Notes: generated from the sequence alone by a model not told the origin. Counted from the stretch's first letter, positions 49,198 through 59,028 are shown. The stretch: 64,000 nt of DNA from Methylorubrum populi (GCA_036946625.1 JAQIIU010000003.1:755961-819960); one strand, 5' to 3'. Numbers and translations are program-made.

Positions 49198-49367
49198 GCT
49201 GTCTCGGGCCCTGTCCCACACCGGTTAGACGAGGGTTCGGGGCGGCGCAACGCGCGCGGTGATCGGAGGGCACATGCGGCAAGCCCGCGATCGAGGCCGT
49301 TAACCTCGCGTTCACCGGATCGAGGCGACACGGCACGCCCCTCGAAACGGACAGGAGTCATCCGACC

Positions 49368-49595
49368 ATGAGAGCTGCCCTCTTCGGAATCGCCGTCACG
49401 ATCGCAGGTCTCGGCGCCGTCGCGCCGGCCCAGGCCCTTCCCCTGGCGGGCGCCGCCCCGGCGTCGGACGGATTGTTTCAGCAGGCCCAGTACAGCCGCC
49501 GGGTCATCCGCGGCCCGCGCTGCAGGACCGTCGTCACCAAGCGCCGCGGCCGCTTCGGCCGGGTGGTCGTGACGCGCGAGCGCCGCTGCTTCTGA
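49368..49595 (+). CDS. small secreted Arg-rich protein, 75 aa
   Basis: ATG 49368 with ACAGGAG upstream. A signal peptide (AALFGIAVTIAGLGAVAPAQA) is followed by LPLAGAAPASDGLFQQAQYSRR, then a basic C-terminus with two Cys (GPRCRTVVTKRRGRFGRVVVTRERRCF). The Cys pair may form a disulfide in the periplasm. Common as a conserved hypothetical in the group. A strong terminator follows at 49623. Confidence 0.75.
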   Translation: MRAALFGIAVTIAGLGAVAPAQALPLAGAAPASDGLFQQAQYSRRVIRGPRCRTVVTKRRGRFGRVVVTRERRCF

Positions 49596-49622
49596 TCCGG
49601 CTCTTCCCGACGGACGACGATG

Positions 49623-49653
49623 GGCGGCCCCCGGACACAGGGGCCGCCTTTTT
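49623..49653. terminator. rho-independent terminator, bidirectional
   Basis: Stem GGCGGCCCC / GGGGCCGCC (49623-49631, 49640-49648) followed by TTTTT on the top strand. On the bottom strand A/T content is provided by the start of the esterase stop region (TGAAAAAGG...), so it can serve the two convergent genes. Confidence 0.8.
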
Positions 49654-50684
49654 CATGACTTCAGCATGCCGTGGCCGCGCATCCATGCCATGAACAGGGC
49701 GGGCCACGCCGCCGCGGGGCTTCCCGGCACGCCGAGGCCGAAGCCGTGGCCGCCGCGCTCGAACAGGTGCATCTCGGCGGGCACCTTCGCCGCTCGCAGG
49801 GCCGCGTACATCAGCAGCGGATGGTCGGTCACCGCGATGCGATCGTCGGAGGCCTGGACCAGGAAGACCGGCGGCGTGCGCGCATTGACCTGCACCTCCA
49901 CCGAATAGGCCCGCCGCCGCGCGTCGGGCGGATCGTCGCCGACCAGAACCTTCCGGCTGGTCATGGTCCGGTCGAACGGCGCGCGCATGGTGACGATCGG
50001 ATAGATCAGCCCGGCGAAGGAGGGGCGGGCGCTCAGGCCGTCGGCATCGTCCTGATCGTCGTAGAGATCCTGCTCGGCATCGGTCGCGGTCACGCCCATC
50101 AGGTGGCCGCCGGCCGAGAAGCCGAGCACGCCGATCCGGTCGGGATCGAGGCCGTACGCCTCCGCCCTCCAGCGCACCAGCCGCATCGCCCGCTGCGCAT
50201 CCTGCCGCGGAGCGTCGGGGCCGTCGCGCCATTCCTCGCTCGGCAGGCGGTAGACCAGAACGAAGGCGGTGATGCCGGCCCGCGCCAGCCAATGGCCGAC
50301 GGGCAGCCCCTCGTTGCCGATGTCGATGCGCAGGTATCCGCCCCCCGCCGCGATCACGACGCCCGCGCCGTTCGGCTGCGCGGGGCGGATCACCAGCAGG
50401 CAGGGCCGCACCACGCCGGTGACGACGCCGGTCAAGGTCTCGTCGAAGCGGTATTCCGAGCGGTACGGGCCGCCGCCGCCCGGCGGCAGGTCCGGCCACA
50501 GGTCGATGATTTCGAGATCCGCGCCCGGGGCCGATTGCGGCAGGGGCTGGACGACGTCGCCGGTCTGGGGGCGGACCGGAAGCCGGGTGGCGGGCGGCTG
50601 CGCCGGCTGCTGCGCCCGGGCCGCCTCGCTTCCGGTCAGCATCGCCGCCGTCCCCGCGAGCAGGGCGCGCCGGTGCAGCGTCAT
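49653..50684 (-). CDS. secreted alpha/beta hydrolase (BD-FAE/esterase type)
   Basis: 343 residues from ATG 50684 with a Tat-like signal (HRRALLAGTAAMLTGSEAARA). GAGVVIAAGGGYLRIDIGNEG (oxyanion region), RIGVLGFSAGGHLMGVTA (GxSxG nucleophile), PVFLVQASDDRIAVTDHPLLMYAALRAAKVPAEMHLFERGGHGFGLG (Asp and His). This is the feruloyl/acetylxylan-esterase-like BD-FAE family, acting outside the cytoplasm. Exact ester unknown. Confidence 0.88.
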   Translation of the reverse strand: MTLHRRALLAGTAAMLTGSEAARAQQPAQPPATRLPVRPQTGDVVQPLPQSAPGADLEIIDLWPDLPPGGGGPYRSEYRFDETLTGVVTGVVRPCLLVIRPAQPNGAGVVIAAGGGYLRIDIGNEGLPVGHWLARAGITAFVLVYRLPSEEWRDGPDAPRQDAQRAMRLVRWRAEAYGLDPDRIGVLGFSAGGHLMGVTATDAEQDLYDDQDDADGLSARPSFAGLIYPIVTMRAPFDRTMTSRKVLVGDDPPDARRRAYSVEVQVNARTPPVFLVQASDDRIAVTDHPLLMYAALRAAKVPAEMHLFERGGHGFGLGVPGSPAAAWPALFMAWMRGHGMLKS

Positions 50685-50798
50685 GGTGTCGGCCTCGCCG
50701 TCATCGGGACTCCCGCAGCTTCGCCGCGCGGGAAAATGGTCCGGGGCGAGGATCTTGATCCCCATTCCAACGAGGCAGGCGGCCTCCCGATCCAGGGT

Positions 50799-52094
50799 TC
50801 AAGCGGAATTGCGTGTCATCGTCGCGACATAGAAGCCATCGGTGCCGGTAAGCGCCGGGCTCATCTGGATGCCGCGGGCGGTCCTGCGGACCTTCTCGGC
50901 GAGGCCGGGAACGGACGAGAGATCGGTCGCGACGGCGTGAATCGCGCCGCTGCCGCGCCGGAGCAGGCCGTCGACCGCCGCGTCGTTCTCCTCGGGCAGG
51001 AGCGAGCAGGTGACGTAGACGAGGGTGCCGCCCGGCCGCAGCAGGCGGGCCGCCCGGTCGAGCACCTCGGCCTGCTCGGCGATCCGGCCCGAGAGGCTGC
51101 CGGGCCGCAGGCGCCACTTGGCGTCCGGGTTGCGCCGCCACGTGCCGGTGCCGGTGCAGGGCGCATCGACCAGCACGCGATCGACCGTGCCGTCGAGGTC
51201 GGCCAGAACGTCGGCCCGCGCCCGGCCGGTGCGGGGCGTGCGCACCTCGACCGTCGCCCCCGAGCGGCGCAGGCGTTCGTGGATCGGGGCGAGGCGGCGC
51301 GGATCGGCGTCGGTGGCGATCAGGCGCGCGGCGTTGCCGGTGATCGCCGCGAGCGCGAGCGACTTGCCGCCGCCGCCGGCGCAGAGATCGACCACGGTCT
51401 CGCCCGGCTTGGCGCCCGCGAGCAGGCTCGCGATCTGCGAGCCCTCGTCCTGGATCTCGAACCCGCCCTCCAGGAACAGCGGATCGACGTGGAGGGCCGG
51501 ACCGCGCCCGTCCTCGCCGAGCGGCAGCCGCAGGCCGAGGGCCGAGAGCGGCGTCGCCTCCGGCCCGAGGTCGGCGAGCGCTTGCGCCGCAGCCTCGCGG
51601 CTCAGCTTCAGGGTGTTGGCACGGATGTCGAGCGGCGCCCGGCGGCCGAGCGCGCGCAGCTCCGGCAGAAGCGCGTCGCCGAACAGCTCGGTGAGCGAGG
51701 GCAGCACGAAGGCCGGCGCATCGCCCGCCACCTCCGGCGGAGCGTCCGCGAGGCTGCCCTCGGCGAGCCGCCTGCGCTCGCCATCGGCGAGGGGAGGGGG
51801 GGCGAAGCGGGCGCCGTCGAACAGCGAGGCGATGCTGGGCTCGGCCAGCCCCCGCTGCAGGCGCAGCATGCCGATGAGGATCGCGCGGCCGGTCTCCTCG
51901 CCCATGATCCAGGCGGCGGAGGCGCGCCGCCGCAGCCCGTCGTAGACGAGGCTCGCGATCGCCGCCCGATCGCCGGAGCCGGCGAAGCGGTGGGCGAGGC
52001 CCCAATCCTTCAGCGCGTCGGCGGCCGGACGGCGGCGCGCGGCGATGTCGTCCAGGATTTCGATGGCGGCGGAGAGGCGGGCGGAGGGGGTCAG
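50799..52094 (-). CDS. rRNA cytosine-C5 methyltransferase (RsmB/NOL1/NOP2/Sun family)
   Basis: About 431 residues. N-terminal NusB-like helical part (RLSAAIEILDDIAARRRPAADALKDWGLAHRFAGSGDRAAIASLVYDGLRRRASAAWIMG), then the SAM domain: VVDLCAGGGGKSLALAA (motif I), LVDAPCTGTGTWRRNPDAKW (motif IV), LVYVTCSLLPEEN (catalytic Cys, motif VI). No ATG or GTG fits the N-terminus; CTG 52094 (LTPSARL) is the likeliest start, ATG 51905 would cut off the NusB-like domain. Target base not deducible. Confidence 0.88.
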   Translation of the reverse strand: MTPSARLSAAIEILDDIAARRRPAADALKDWGLAHRFAGSGDRAAIASLVYDGLRRRASAAWIMGEETGRAILIGMLRLQRGLAEPSIASLFDGARFAPPPLADGERRRLAEGSLADAPPEVAGDAPAFVLPSLTELFGDALLPELRALGRRAPLDIRANTLKLSREAAAQALADLGPEATPLSALGLRLPLGEDGRGPALHVDPLFLEGGFEIQDEGSQIASLLAGAKPGETVVDLCAGGGGKSLALAAITGNAARLIATDADPRRLAPIHERLRRSGATVEVRTPRTGRARADVLADLDGTVDRVLVDAPCTGTGTWRRNPDAKWRLRPGSLSGRIAEQAEVLDRAARLLRPGGTLVYVTCSLLPEENDAAVDGLLRRGSGAIHAVATDLSSVPGLAEKVRRTARGIQMSPALTGTDGFYVATMTRNSA

Positions 52095-52257
52095 GGTCGG
52101 CTCCGGAAACGTTTCGTTGAACTTGCCGCCGTGCGGCCACGCTTGGACCCGCGGTCCGTCACGATGCGGCCGAGCTTCCGGCTCTTTGCGCGCTCAGAAC
52201 GGCACGATGGTCCCGTCCGTCAAGGATCATTGCAAGGACATTGCAAGAGAGAACCGC

Positions 52258-52446
52258 ATGTCGTCCCCGAAGCCCTCCGTGAAGCCCCTCGTCAGTGCCG
52301 GTCTGCTGGCGCTGACGCTTGCCGCCTGCTCCACCGCGCCGGCCGCACCCGCCCTTGATCCGGTGCCGCCGCCCGCGCCCCGGCCCGACGCCAAGACGCA
52401 GCTCGAATACGGCAACCCGCCCCCGCCGCCGCCCGGCCGCTACTGA
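52258..52446 (+). CDS. small lipoprotein, 62 aa
   Basis: ATG 52258. A signal with lipobox (SAGLLALTLAACS, cleavage before Cys) is followed by a Pro-rich tail ending NPPPPPPGRY. Likely an envelope lipoprotein; no known function. It is divergent from the rRNA methyltransferase. Confidence 0.75.
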   Translation: MSSPKPSVKPLVSAGLLALTLAACSTAPAAPALDPVPPPAPRPDAKTQLEYGNPPPPPPGRY

Positions 52447-52654
52447 GTGTCTCTCAGCCCCAGCCCTTATCAAGGTGAGATTTTTTCACTAGCTCCTTGT
52501 GCTGTCGAAGGAATCACAAGGTCGTGGATCGATCTGGTCCGCGGTTGTGGACCGGTTTGAGCCTTGGGCGCCGGCGAGCGTGAGGGCACGTCCGGCGCTG
52601 GAGCAGGTCCTGCCCGCCGTGGAGCGATCCGGCTGTGGAGCAACTTGCCGGCCG

Positions 52655-52778
52655 AGGTGGAGGACATCCTCGATCCGTGCTGCGAGGCCTGGAACGAGCT
52701 GATCGCACGAGCCTGGACGATCATGTCCCTCGCACGGCGCGACTGGGCCTATCGGTGATGAGCCATGCCAATTGGTGT
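52655..52778 (+). mobile_element. IS630-family terminal remnant (copy 2)
   Basis: The same ~115 bp as at 46973-47087, inverted: EDILDPCCEAWNELIARAWTIMSLARRDWAYR-stop, then GAGCCATGCCAATTGGTGTAT. The transposase body is absent on the left. Both copies start homology at nearly the same codon (DILDP), hinting at duplication of an already shortened piece. Confidence 0.65.
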
Positions 52779-52788
52779 ATACCAAGCG

Positions 52789-52821
52789 GCGCTGATCCCG
52801 ACCGATGGTCGGGATCAGCGC
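52789..52821. repeat. perfect 15-bp inverted repeat with 3-nt loop
   Basis: GCGCTGATCCCGACC, GAT, then its exact reverse complement. Lies 10 bp beyond the IS630 remnant, in a 150-bp spacer before the stop of the thioredoxin-reductase-like gene. It could be a terminator without a T-run, an end of a small mobile repeat, or a recombination site. Confidence 0.7.
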
Positions 52822-52924
52822 ATCCGGTGGATGGCCGCCGTCCCGCGGTCGCGGGGGCGGCCGACGATGAGTGATCCGCATCGCCGGCTGGTATCAATGT
52901 CCGCCGCCGCCTTTGCGGACGGCC

Positions 52925-53827
52925 TTATCGCGTCGCCTCGGCGACGAACTCCGCATTGATCGCGAACGCCGCCATCGCGCCCTCCGCCGCGGCGACGACG
53001 GCGAACTGAACCCGGCGCGAGGCGTCTCCGGCCACGTAGAGGCCGGGCACGTTGGTCTTCTCGTACTCGCGGGTCGGCACGACGCTGCGGGTCTCGTCGA
53101 GTTCGCAGCCGAGTTGGGCGATGAGCGGTGAGGGGCTGCAGGCGAACGGCATGAGGAAGAGCGCCGCGCAAGGGGTGGCGGTGCCGTCGTGAAAGCGCAG
53201 GCGGGAAGGACGCGCTCCGTCGCCCTCCAGCCGCGCGATCCTCGCCTCGATCACCCGGACGCCGTTGCGGGAAAGACGGTCGCGGTCCCCGTCGGACAGG
53301 TCGCCGTCGCCGCCGCCGGTGCAGAGCGTGACGTCGCGGCTCCAGCCGGTGAGTTCGAGGGCGAGGCCGCGGCCGCCGTGGCCGCGACCGTAGACGACCA
53401 GGGGCCGATCACGGACTTCGAAGCCGTCGCAATAGGGGCAGGAATGCACGCCCGTGCCCCAGTAGGTGTCGAAACCCTCGATTGGCGGGATGTCCTGCGC
53501 CAGCCCGGTCGCCAGGATCAGGCGCCGCGCCCGCTCGCACCGCCCATCGGCCTGGACGATGGTGAAGCCGTCGCCGTCGCGATGCGCCTCCGTCACCGCG
53601 ACCTCGCGGCACTCGACCGTCTCGTAGCGGGCGAGATCCGAGCGGCCCTGCCGGCGCAGGTCGAAGGGCGGGGTGCCGTCGCGGGTGAACAGGCCCCAGG
53701 TGCGGGGCGTCGCGGCGTTGCGCGGCGCGCCGGCGTCGCAGAGCAGGACGCCGCGCCGCGCCCGGCCGAGGATCAGGGCGGCATTGAGCCCGGCCGGGCC
53801 GCCGCCAACGATGATGACGTCACGCAT
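52925..53827 (-). CDS. thioredoxin-reductase-like NAD(P)/FAD oxidoreductase
   Basis: 300 residues. FAD motif VIIVGGGPAGLNAALILGRARRGVLLCDAG, redox-type motif SCPYCDGFEVRDRPLVVYG, NAD region, and TNVPGLYVAGDASRRVQFAVVAAAEGAMAAFAINAEF. CPYC corresponds to the TrxR CxxC, but the NAD glycine motif reads VYGRGHGGRGLAL. Such proteins are often bacillithiol/ferredoxin-type or orphan reductases. Adjacent grxD hints at redox or Fe-S context. Confidence 0.87.
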   Translation of the reverse strand: MRDVIIVGGGPAGLNAALILGRARRGVLLCDAGAPRNAATPRTWGLFTRDGTPPFDLRRQGRSDLARYETVECREVAVTEAHRDGDGFTIVQADGRCERARRLILATGLAQDIPPIEGFDTYWGTGVHSCPYCDGFEVRDRPLVVYGRGHGGRGLALELTGWSRDVTLCTGGGDGDLSDGDRDRLSRNGVRVIEARIARLEGDGARPSRLRFHDGTATPCAALFLMPFACSPSPLIAQLGCELDETRSVVPTREYEKTNVPGLYVAGDASRRVQFAVVAAAEGAMAAFAINAEFVAEATR

Positions 53828-53900
53828 GTGCCTCTCCCGGCCGACCCGCCGGGAGACAAGTGCGATGAACGGGGAAGGGGTTCCCGAAGAAGGAGCGCGG

Positions 53901-54236
53901 TCAGGCGGCGCTCTTCACCGGAACGCCCTTCTCGGACAGGAACTGCTGCAGCTCGCCCGACTGGAACATCTCGCGGGCGATGTCGCAGCCGCCGACGAAC
54001 TCGCCCTTCACATAGATCTGCGGAATGGTCGGCCAGTTGGAGAAGGCCTTGATGCCCTCCCGGACCGCCATGTCGTCGAGGACGTTCACGCCCTTGAACG
54101 GCACGCCGAGGTAGTTGAGAATCTGGACGACCTGGCCCGAGAAGCCGCACATCGGAAATTGCGGCGTGCCCTTCATGAACACGACCACGTCCTGCGAGTC
54201 GATCTCGTTCCTGATCGTGGTGTTGACGTCGGTCAT
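53901..54236 (-). CDS. grxD: monothiol glutaredoxin (CGFS type)
   Basis: 111 residues. [28 protein letters not shown] has the CGFS site; [29 protein letters not shown] the glutathione-binding TIPQI and GGCD motifs. It carries Fe-S clusters and partners with BolA, encoded two genes upstream. Complete. Confidence 0.97.
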   Translation of the reverse strand: MTDVNTTIRNEIDSQDVVVFMKGTPQFPMCGFSGQVVQILNYLGVPFKGVNVLDDMAVREGIKAFSNWPTIPQIYVKGEFVGGCDIAREMFQSGELQQFLSEKGVPVKSAA

Positions 54237-54277
54237 CGGTGGTCCTCGTTCGCGCTTCTGATGGTCAGCCGTTGAAG

Positions 54278-54787
54278 TCAGGAATGTCCGGCGGATTTCA
54301 AGGCCGCCGCCTCAGCGATCCGCACCACGGCGGCGTCGGCATCGAACGAGGCCGCCAGCAGTTCCTCGGGCGTCAATGGGCAGTCGGGCGGCAGGTTCGG
54401 GAGCAGAGAGTCGCCGTAGAGTTCGAGCTCGCCGGCAGCGAGTTCGATCCCGAGGCGCCACACCTTCCGCCAATCGATCCGCTGACGCATCGACCGCTCG
54501 TAGCGGGCCTGCGCCGAGACTTGAAAGGCCGCGATCTCCCGGCGCCAATGCAGGTTCGGAGGGGAGTCCGGCGCCGAGACGCGCTTCAGCAGATGCGCGA
54601 GCATCTGGATCAGGAGCCGTTCGACCGCACGAATGTGAGACCGCCCCACGCTCTCGATCTCCTCGGCGACGTTCTCCCAATCGAGGACGTTCGAGAGTTC
54701 CGGCCGCGCAGCCAGAGCCCGGATGGCCGCCGCCTGTTCCTCGGCCCAGGTCACGATGTCGTCGTCGTAGAGGCTCGGCCGTTCCAT
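54278..54787 (-). CDS. DUF29-family protein
   Basis: 169 residues. [62 protein letters not shown] matches the DUF29 consensus (YexDfyaWaxeQaxxLRxg...DxxnlaEEIexlgrsexxxlxsxLxxLlxHLLK). Function unknown; often found near toxin-antitoxin or mobile genes. It separates bolA from grxD, which are usually neighbours. Confidence 0.88.
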   Translation of the reverse strand: MERPSLYDDDIVTWAEEQAAAIRALAARPELSNVLDWENVAEEIESVGRSHIRAVERLLIQMLAHLLKRVSAPDSPPNLHWRREIAAFQVSAQARYERSMRQRIDWRKVWRLGIELAAGELELYGDSLLPNLPPDCPLTPEELLAASFDADAAVVRIAEAAALKSAGHS

Positions 54788-54816
54788 CAGGCGACCTGCT
54801 TGGCTGGGGTTGAAGA

Positions 54817-55053
54817 CTAATCCTGGGGAACACCGGTCGTCAGCGCAAGGGCGTGGAGCACGCCCCCCATCCGTCCCTGGAGCGCGCCGTAGACCATCTG
54901 GTGCTGGGCGACGCGGGTCTTGCCCTTGAAGGCGGAGGAGATGACGGTGGCGGCGTAGTGGTCGCCGTCGCCGGCCAGATCCTTGATCTCGACCGTCGCG
55001 TCGGGCAGCGCCTCGCGGATCATCGACTCGATCTCGCGTGCATCCATCGGCAT
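54817..55053 (-). CDS. bolA: BolA-family protein
   Basis: 78 residues (ATG 55053 or 55047). IESMIREALPDATVEIKDLAGDGDHYAATVISSAFKGKTRVAQHQMVYGALQGRMGGVLHALAL is BolA/YrbA with the class-defining FxGKxxVxxHQxVYxAL and the invariant His. Works with the CGFS glutaredoxin in iron-sulfur handling. Lies 25 bp after purL. Confidence 0.95.
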   Translation of the reverse strand: MPMDAREIESMIREALPDATVEIKDLAGDGDHYAATVISSAFKGKTRVAQHQMVYGALQGRMGGVLHALALTTGVPQD

Positions 55054-55078
55054 GGGGGCTCTCCGCTCGTCGGTTTCG

Positions 55079-57304
55079 TCAGGCCGCCGGGGCGGCCGGC
55101 CGGCTCGCCATATAGGCGGGGAACCAGCTCTCGTGCGCCGCCTTCAGCTCGGCCACGGATATGGACTCTTCTCCCGGCAGCACCAAGCCGTCGCCGCCGA
55201 CGATGCCCACGGTCGCCGCATCGATCCCCTGCGCCGAGGCGCTGTAGAGCAGGTCGGCGGCCGCTTCCGCCGGCACGGCGATCAGATAGCGGCCCTGGTC
55301 CTCGCCGAACAGGAAGGCGTGCGCCGGCACGCCGTCCGGCGCCGCAGGGAGCGCCGCGCCGAGGCCGCCGGCCATCGCCATCTCGGCGAGCGCCACGGCG
55401 AGGCCGCCGTCGGAGAGGTCGTGCACGGTATCGGCGATGCCGGAGACGATCAGGCTGCGCACGAAGTCGCCGTTGCGGCGCTCGACCGCGAGATCGACCG
55501 GCGGCGGTGCGCCTTCCTCGCGGCCGAGAACTTCCGAGAGGTAAAGCGACTGGCCGAGCCAGCCCTCGGTGCGCCCGATCAGCACCAGCACGTCGCCCTC
55601 GCGCTTGAGCGCGACGGTGGCGTGGCGCTCGACGTCGTCCATGACGCCGACGCCGCCGATGGTCGGGGTCGGCAGGATGCCGACGCCGTTGGTCTCGTTG
55701 TAGAGCGAGACGTTGCCGGACACGACGGGGAAGTCGAGGGCGAGGCAGGCCTCGCCGATGCCCTTCAGGCAGCCGACGAGCTGGCCCATCACCTCGGGCT
55801 TTTCGGGGTTGCCGAAGTTGAGGTTGTCCGTGATCGCCAGCGGGCGCCCACCCACCGCGGTGATGTTGCGCCACGCTTCCGCCACCGCCTGCCGGCCGCC
55901 CTCGACGGGATCGGCCTCGCAGTAGCGCGGGGTCACGTCGGTGGTGAGCGCGAGCCCCCTCGGCCCGTCCTCGACCCGCACGATGGCCGCGTCGCCGCCC
56001 GGTTTCTGCACGGTGTTGCCGAGGATGAAGTGATCGTACTGCTCGTAGACCCAGCGCTTCGAGGCGAGTTCCGGCGAGCCGATCAGGCGCTTGAGAGCCT
56101 CGGCGTTCGACACGCTCGCCTCGACGCTCGCGGCGGCGACGACCGGCCGGTGCGTGCCGGCGATGTGCGGCCGGTCGTAGAGCGGCGCCTCGTCGCCGAG
56201 TTCCTTGATCGGCAGGTCGGCGACGACCTCCCCATCGTGCTTGACGACGAAGCGCAACGTGTCGGTGGTGCGGCCGATCACGGCGAAGTCGAGGCCCCAT
56301 TTCACGAAGATCGCCTCGGCTTCCTTCTCCATGCCGGGCTTGAGCACCATGAGCATCCGCTCCTGGCTCTCCGAGAGCATCATCTCGTAGGGAGTCATGC
56401 CCTCCTCGCGGGTCGGCACCTTTTCGAGGTGCAGTTCCACGCCGAGATTGCCCTTGGCGCCCATCTCCACCGCCGAGCAGGTCAGGCCCGCCGCGCCCAT
56501 GTCCTGGATCGCGATGACGGCGCCCGAGGCCATTAGTTCGAGGCAGGCCTCCAGCAGGAGCTTTTCGGCGAAGGGGTCGCCGACCTGCACCGTCGGGCGC
56601 TTCGACTCGCTGGCCTCGTCGAACTCGGCCGAGGCCATCGTGGCACCGTGGATGCCGTCGCGGCCGGTCTTCGAGCCGAGATAGACGATCGGGTTTCCGA
56701 CACCGGCGGCCGCCGCGTAGAAGATCGCGTCGGTGCGGGCGAGGCCCACCGCCATGGCGTTGACGAGGATGTTGCCGTCGTAGCGCCTGTGGAAGCCGAC
56801 GAGGCCGCCCACCGTCGGCACGCCGAAGGAATTGCCGTAGCCGCCCACGCCCGCGACGACGCCCGAGACGAGGTGGCGGGTACGCGGATGATCCGGCGCG
56901 CCGAAGCGCAGGGCGTTCAGGGCGGCGATGGGTCGAGCCCCCATCGTGAAGACATCTCGCAAGATGCCGCCGACGCCGGTCGCCGCGCCCTGGTAGGGCT
57001 CGATGAAGCTCGGGTGGTTGTGGCTCTCCATCTTGAAGACGCAGGCGAGCCCGTCGCCGATATCGATCACGCCGGCATTCTCGCCGGGACCCTGGATCAC
57101 GTGAGGACCCGAGGTCGGCAGGCCGCGCAGGTGCTTGCGCGAGGACTTGTACGAGCAGTGCTCGTTCCACATCGCCGAGACGATGCCGAGCTCGGTCAGC
57201 GTCGGCTCACGGCCCACGAGGGCGCGGAAGCGCTCGTACTCGTCGGGCGTCAGGCCGTGCTGGCGCACCAGCTCGGGGGTGATCGGAACATCGTTGCGAA
57301 ACAT
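55079..57304 (-). CDS. purL: phosphoribosylformylglycinamidine synthase, PurL subunit
   Basis: 741 residues, the small PurL type that needs PurS and Pur[23 protein letters not shown] at the N-terminus, [114 protein letters not shown]. Start ATG 57304 is chosen at [11 protein letters not shown]. Fourth step of purine synthesis, cytosol. purL-bolA-(DUF29)-grxD order is typical of alphaproteobacteria. Confidence 0.98.
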   Translation of the reverse strand: MFRNDVPITPELVRQHGLTPDEYERFRALVGREPTLTELGIVSAMWNEHCSYKSSRKHLRGLPTSGPHVIQGPGENAGVIDIGDGLACVFKMESHNHPSFIEPYQGAATGVGGILRDVFTMGARPIAALNALRFGAPDHPRTRHLVSGVVAGVGGYGNSFGVPTVGGLVGFHRRYDGNILVNAMAVGLARTDAIFYAAAAGVGNPIVYLGSKTGRDGIHGATMASAEFDEASESKRPTVQVGDPFAEKLLLEACLELMASGAVIAIQDMGAAGLTCSAVEMGAKGNLGVELHLEKVPTREEGMTPYEMMLSESQERMLMVLKPGMEKEAEAIFVKWGLDFAVIGRTTDTLRFVVKHDGEVVADLPIKELGDEAPLYDRPHIAGTHRPVVAAASVEASVSNAEALKRLIGSPELASKRWVYEQYDHFILGNTVQKPGGDAAIVRVEDGPRGLALTTDVTPRYCEADPVEGGRQAVAEAWRNITAVGGRPLAITDNLNFGNPEKPEVMGQLVGCLKGIGEACLALDFPVVSGNVSLYNETNGVGILPTPTIGGVGVMDDVERHATVALKREGDVLVLIGRTEGWLGQSLYLSEVLGREEGAPPPVDLAVERRNGDFVRSLIVSGIADTVHDLSDGGLAVALAEMAMAGGLGAALPAAPDGVPAHAFLFGEDQGRYLIAVPAEAAADLLYSASAQGIDAATVGIVGGDGLVLPGEESISVAELKAAHESWFPAYMASRPAAPAA

Positions 57305-57487
57305 CCGAAGCCCTGTCCCAAACCTCTGTCGCCGGTCCACACGGTTCGCCCGAACCGCGGACGGCAGGCCCCTCGGCCCGCTGCGACGCAAACAGACTTT
57401 GCGCATCGCTCTAGTGCGGATCAGCACCGGCTGCAAAGGGCCACCGCCGCCGCAAGAGGATTGCGCACCACCCGGTTTTTGTTTTCC

Positions 57488-58699
57488 CTAGGTAAATTGT
57501 TCGCTCTTCGCCGTCGCGCGCGTTGCCCGGCAGCCTTCCACCGCCTCGTGAACCGGCTCCGGCCCGGCGACGAAGGCGACGTAATCGAAGGCGTTTCGCG
57601 CCCGGCTCGACATCAGAAGCTGGAAGTGCATGCGGAACAGGTTCCAGCGCCGCCGCGCGACGAGGGCCGGTTCGATCAGGTCCGCGATGTCCACCCGCAT
57701 CACCGCGAGGCGCCCGGGTGGGGCGGCCGGCAGGCCGGAGGCGCTGACCGGATCGCGCAGGTGGATCGAGAGCCAGTCCCAATCGGCACGGATATCGAGC
57801 CAGCCGATCGCGGTGTCGCGGCCGATCCGGGCCAAGGAGGCGCGCGCCTCGCCCGCCCGTGGGTCGAGGGTGATCCAGGGGATGACGCTGCCGATGGTCA
57901 CGAACGTCACCGGCGTGCCGCGGCGGCCGAACGCCGGATCGGCCCTCAGGATGCGGTCGAGGCACTCGAAGCCGAGAAAGCTCGACGAGGAGTGGCCGAT
58001 CACGACGATCTCGGACGCCGTGCCTTCCGCGGCGCGGATGCGCTCGGCCCAGGGCCCGAGGCGCTCGCGCATCGCGGTCTCGCGGCCGGAGGCGTGGTCG
58101 TGGGTGAACGCCGTGTCATCGACGAGATGGGCGACGTAGAGGGGCTTTCCGCGGGTGAGACGGGTGACGAGGCCGAGGATCGCGTAGGCGAAAATCGGCA
58201 CGAGGACGGCGCCGGCCAGGGGCGGCAGATCCGCGAGCGGCGTCAGTGTCACCGCCGCGACGGCCGCCGCGAGGCTGAGGAGGACGAAGGCCAGGTAGAA
58301 CTGGTGGACGCTGACGATGACCCGGTAGAAGCGCCGCGCCTCGCGCCGAAACGCCTTCAGGTAGCCGGAGCGCCACAGACGCCACCACAGGCCCGGCAGG
58401 CTCGTGAGCCGGCGCAGGTTGGAGCGGGGGAAGCGCGCCCGCACGATGTCGTCCCAGCGCAGCAGGCTGTAGCGCACCCGCGTTGCCTCGCCCTCGGTCT
58501 CGCTCGCGACATCCCAGTCGAGGCTGATGCCGTCGTCGGATCGCACAGGGTCGCCGACCGCGATCGCCATGCCGCGCCGCTGCGCCGTGAAGCGGCTCTC
58601 GCGGCGGAACAGGCCCCAATAGGTCTCGGGCTCGCGGGGATCGAAGCCCGGCAGGTAGAAGACCTGCCGGACCGCTGCGCTCGCCTCTTGTTTCCGCAT
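57488..58699 (-). CDS. membrane protein with alpha/beta-hydrolase-like domain
   Basis: 403 residues from ATG 58699. RQVFYLPGFDPREPETYWGLFRRE start, two central TMs (FYLAFVLLSLAAAVAAVTL, LAGAVLVPIFAYAILGLV), then EIVVIGHSSSSFLGFECLDRILR with a GHSSS nucleophile-like turn, and AIGWLDIRADWDWLSIHLRDPVSAS. A recurring uncharacterised alphaproteobacterial family. Probably an inner-membrane lipase/esterase-like protein; the catalytic His is not obvious. Confidence 0.75.
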   Translation of the reverse strand: MRKQEASAAVRQVFYLPGFDPREPETYWGLFRRESRFTAQRRGMAIAVGDPVRSDDGISLDWDVASETEGEATRVRYSLLRWDDIVRARFPRSNLRRLTSLPGLWWRLWRSGYLKAFRREARRFYRVIVSVHQFYLAFVLLSLAAAVAAVTLTPLADLPPLAGAVLVPIFAYAILGLVTRLTRGKPLYVAHLVDDTAFTHDHASGRETAMRERLGPWAERIRAAEGTASEIVVIGHSSSSFLGFECLDRILRADPAFGRRGTPVTFVTIGSVIPWITLDPRAGEARASLARIGRDTAIGWLDIRADWDWLSIHLRDPVSASGLPAAPPGRLAVMRVDIADLIEPALVARRRWNLFRMHFQLLMSSRARNAFDYVAFVAGPEPVHEAVEGCRATRATAKSEQFT

Positions 58700-58863
58700 C
58701 GCCTTTTCAGACAAGCCGGCGGCCACCTTTCGGGACGATGCTCTATCGTCGAGTTCAGGAATGGCGGACCGCCGTTCTCGCAATCGGGAAGGGCGGCCAA
58801 GGGGGCACGCCCGTTCGCCCGCTGCCTACACGATGCGGTGGTCCCGCGGCGAGGGCAAACACG

Positions 58864-59028
58864 TCACACCGGTCGCGTTCGACCGGCCTCGAGCCATTCC
58901 CGCAGCTTGGTCCAGCGCCGTCGCGACGCTCCCTCGCGCACGGCCATGCCGATCGCCCGGCGCTGGCCGACCAGCACGACGAGGCGGCGCCCGCGGGTGT
59001 CGGCGATCTGCTTGTCGGCGGTTCTCAT
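58864..59028 (-). CDS. 54-aa basic protein downstream of a LexA box
   Basis: ATG 59028 to TGA 58866-58864: RTADKQIADTRGRRLVVLVGQRRAIGMAVREGASRRRWTKLREWLEAGR. Very basic (about a quarter Arg/Lys), possibly nucleic-acid binding. No known family. It is read in the same direction as recQ, 198 bp further on, with its own promoter region containing a perfect SOS box and DnaA-box-like sites. Confidence 0.5.
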   Translation of the reverse strand: MRTADKQIADTRGRRLVVLVGQRRAIGMAVREGASRRRWTKLREWLEAGRTRPV

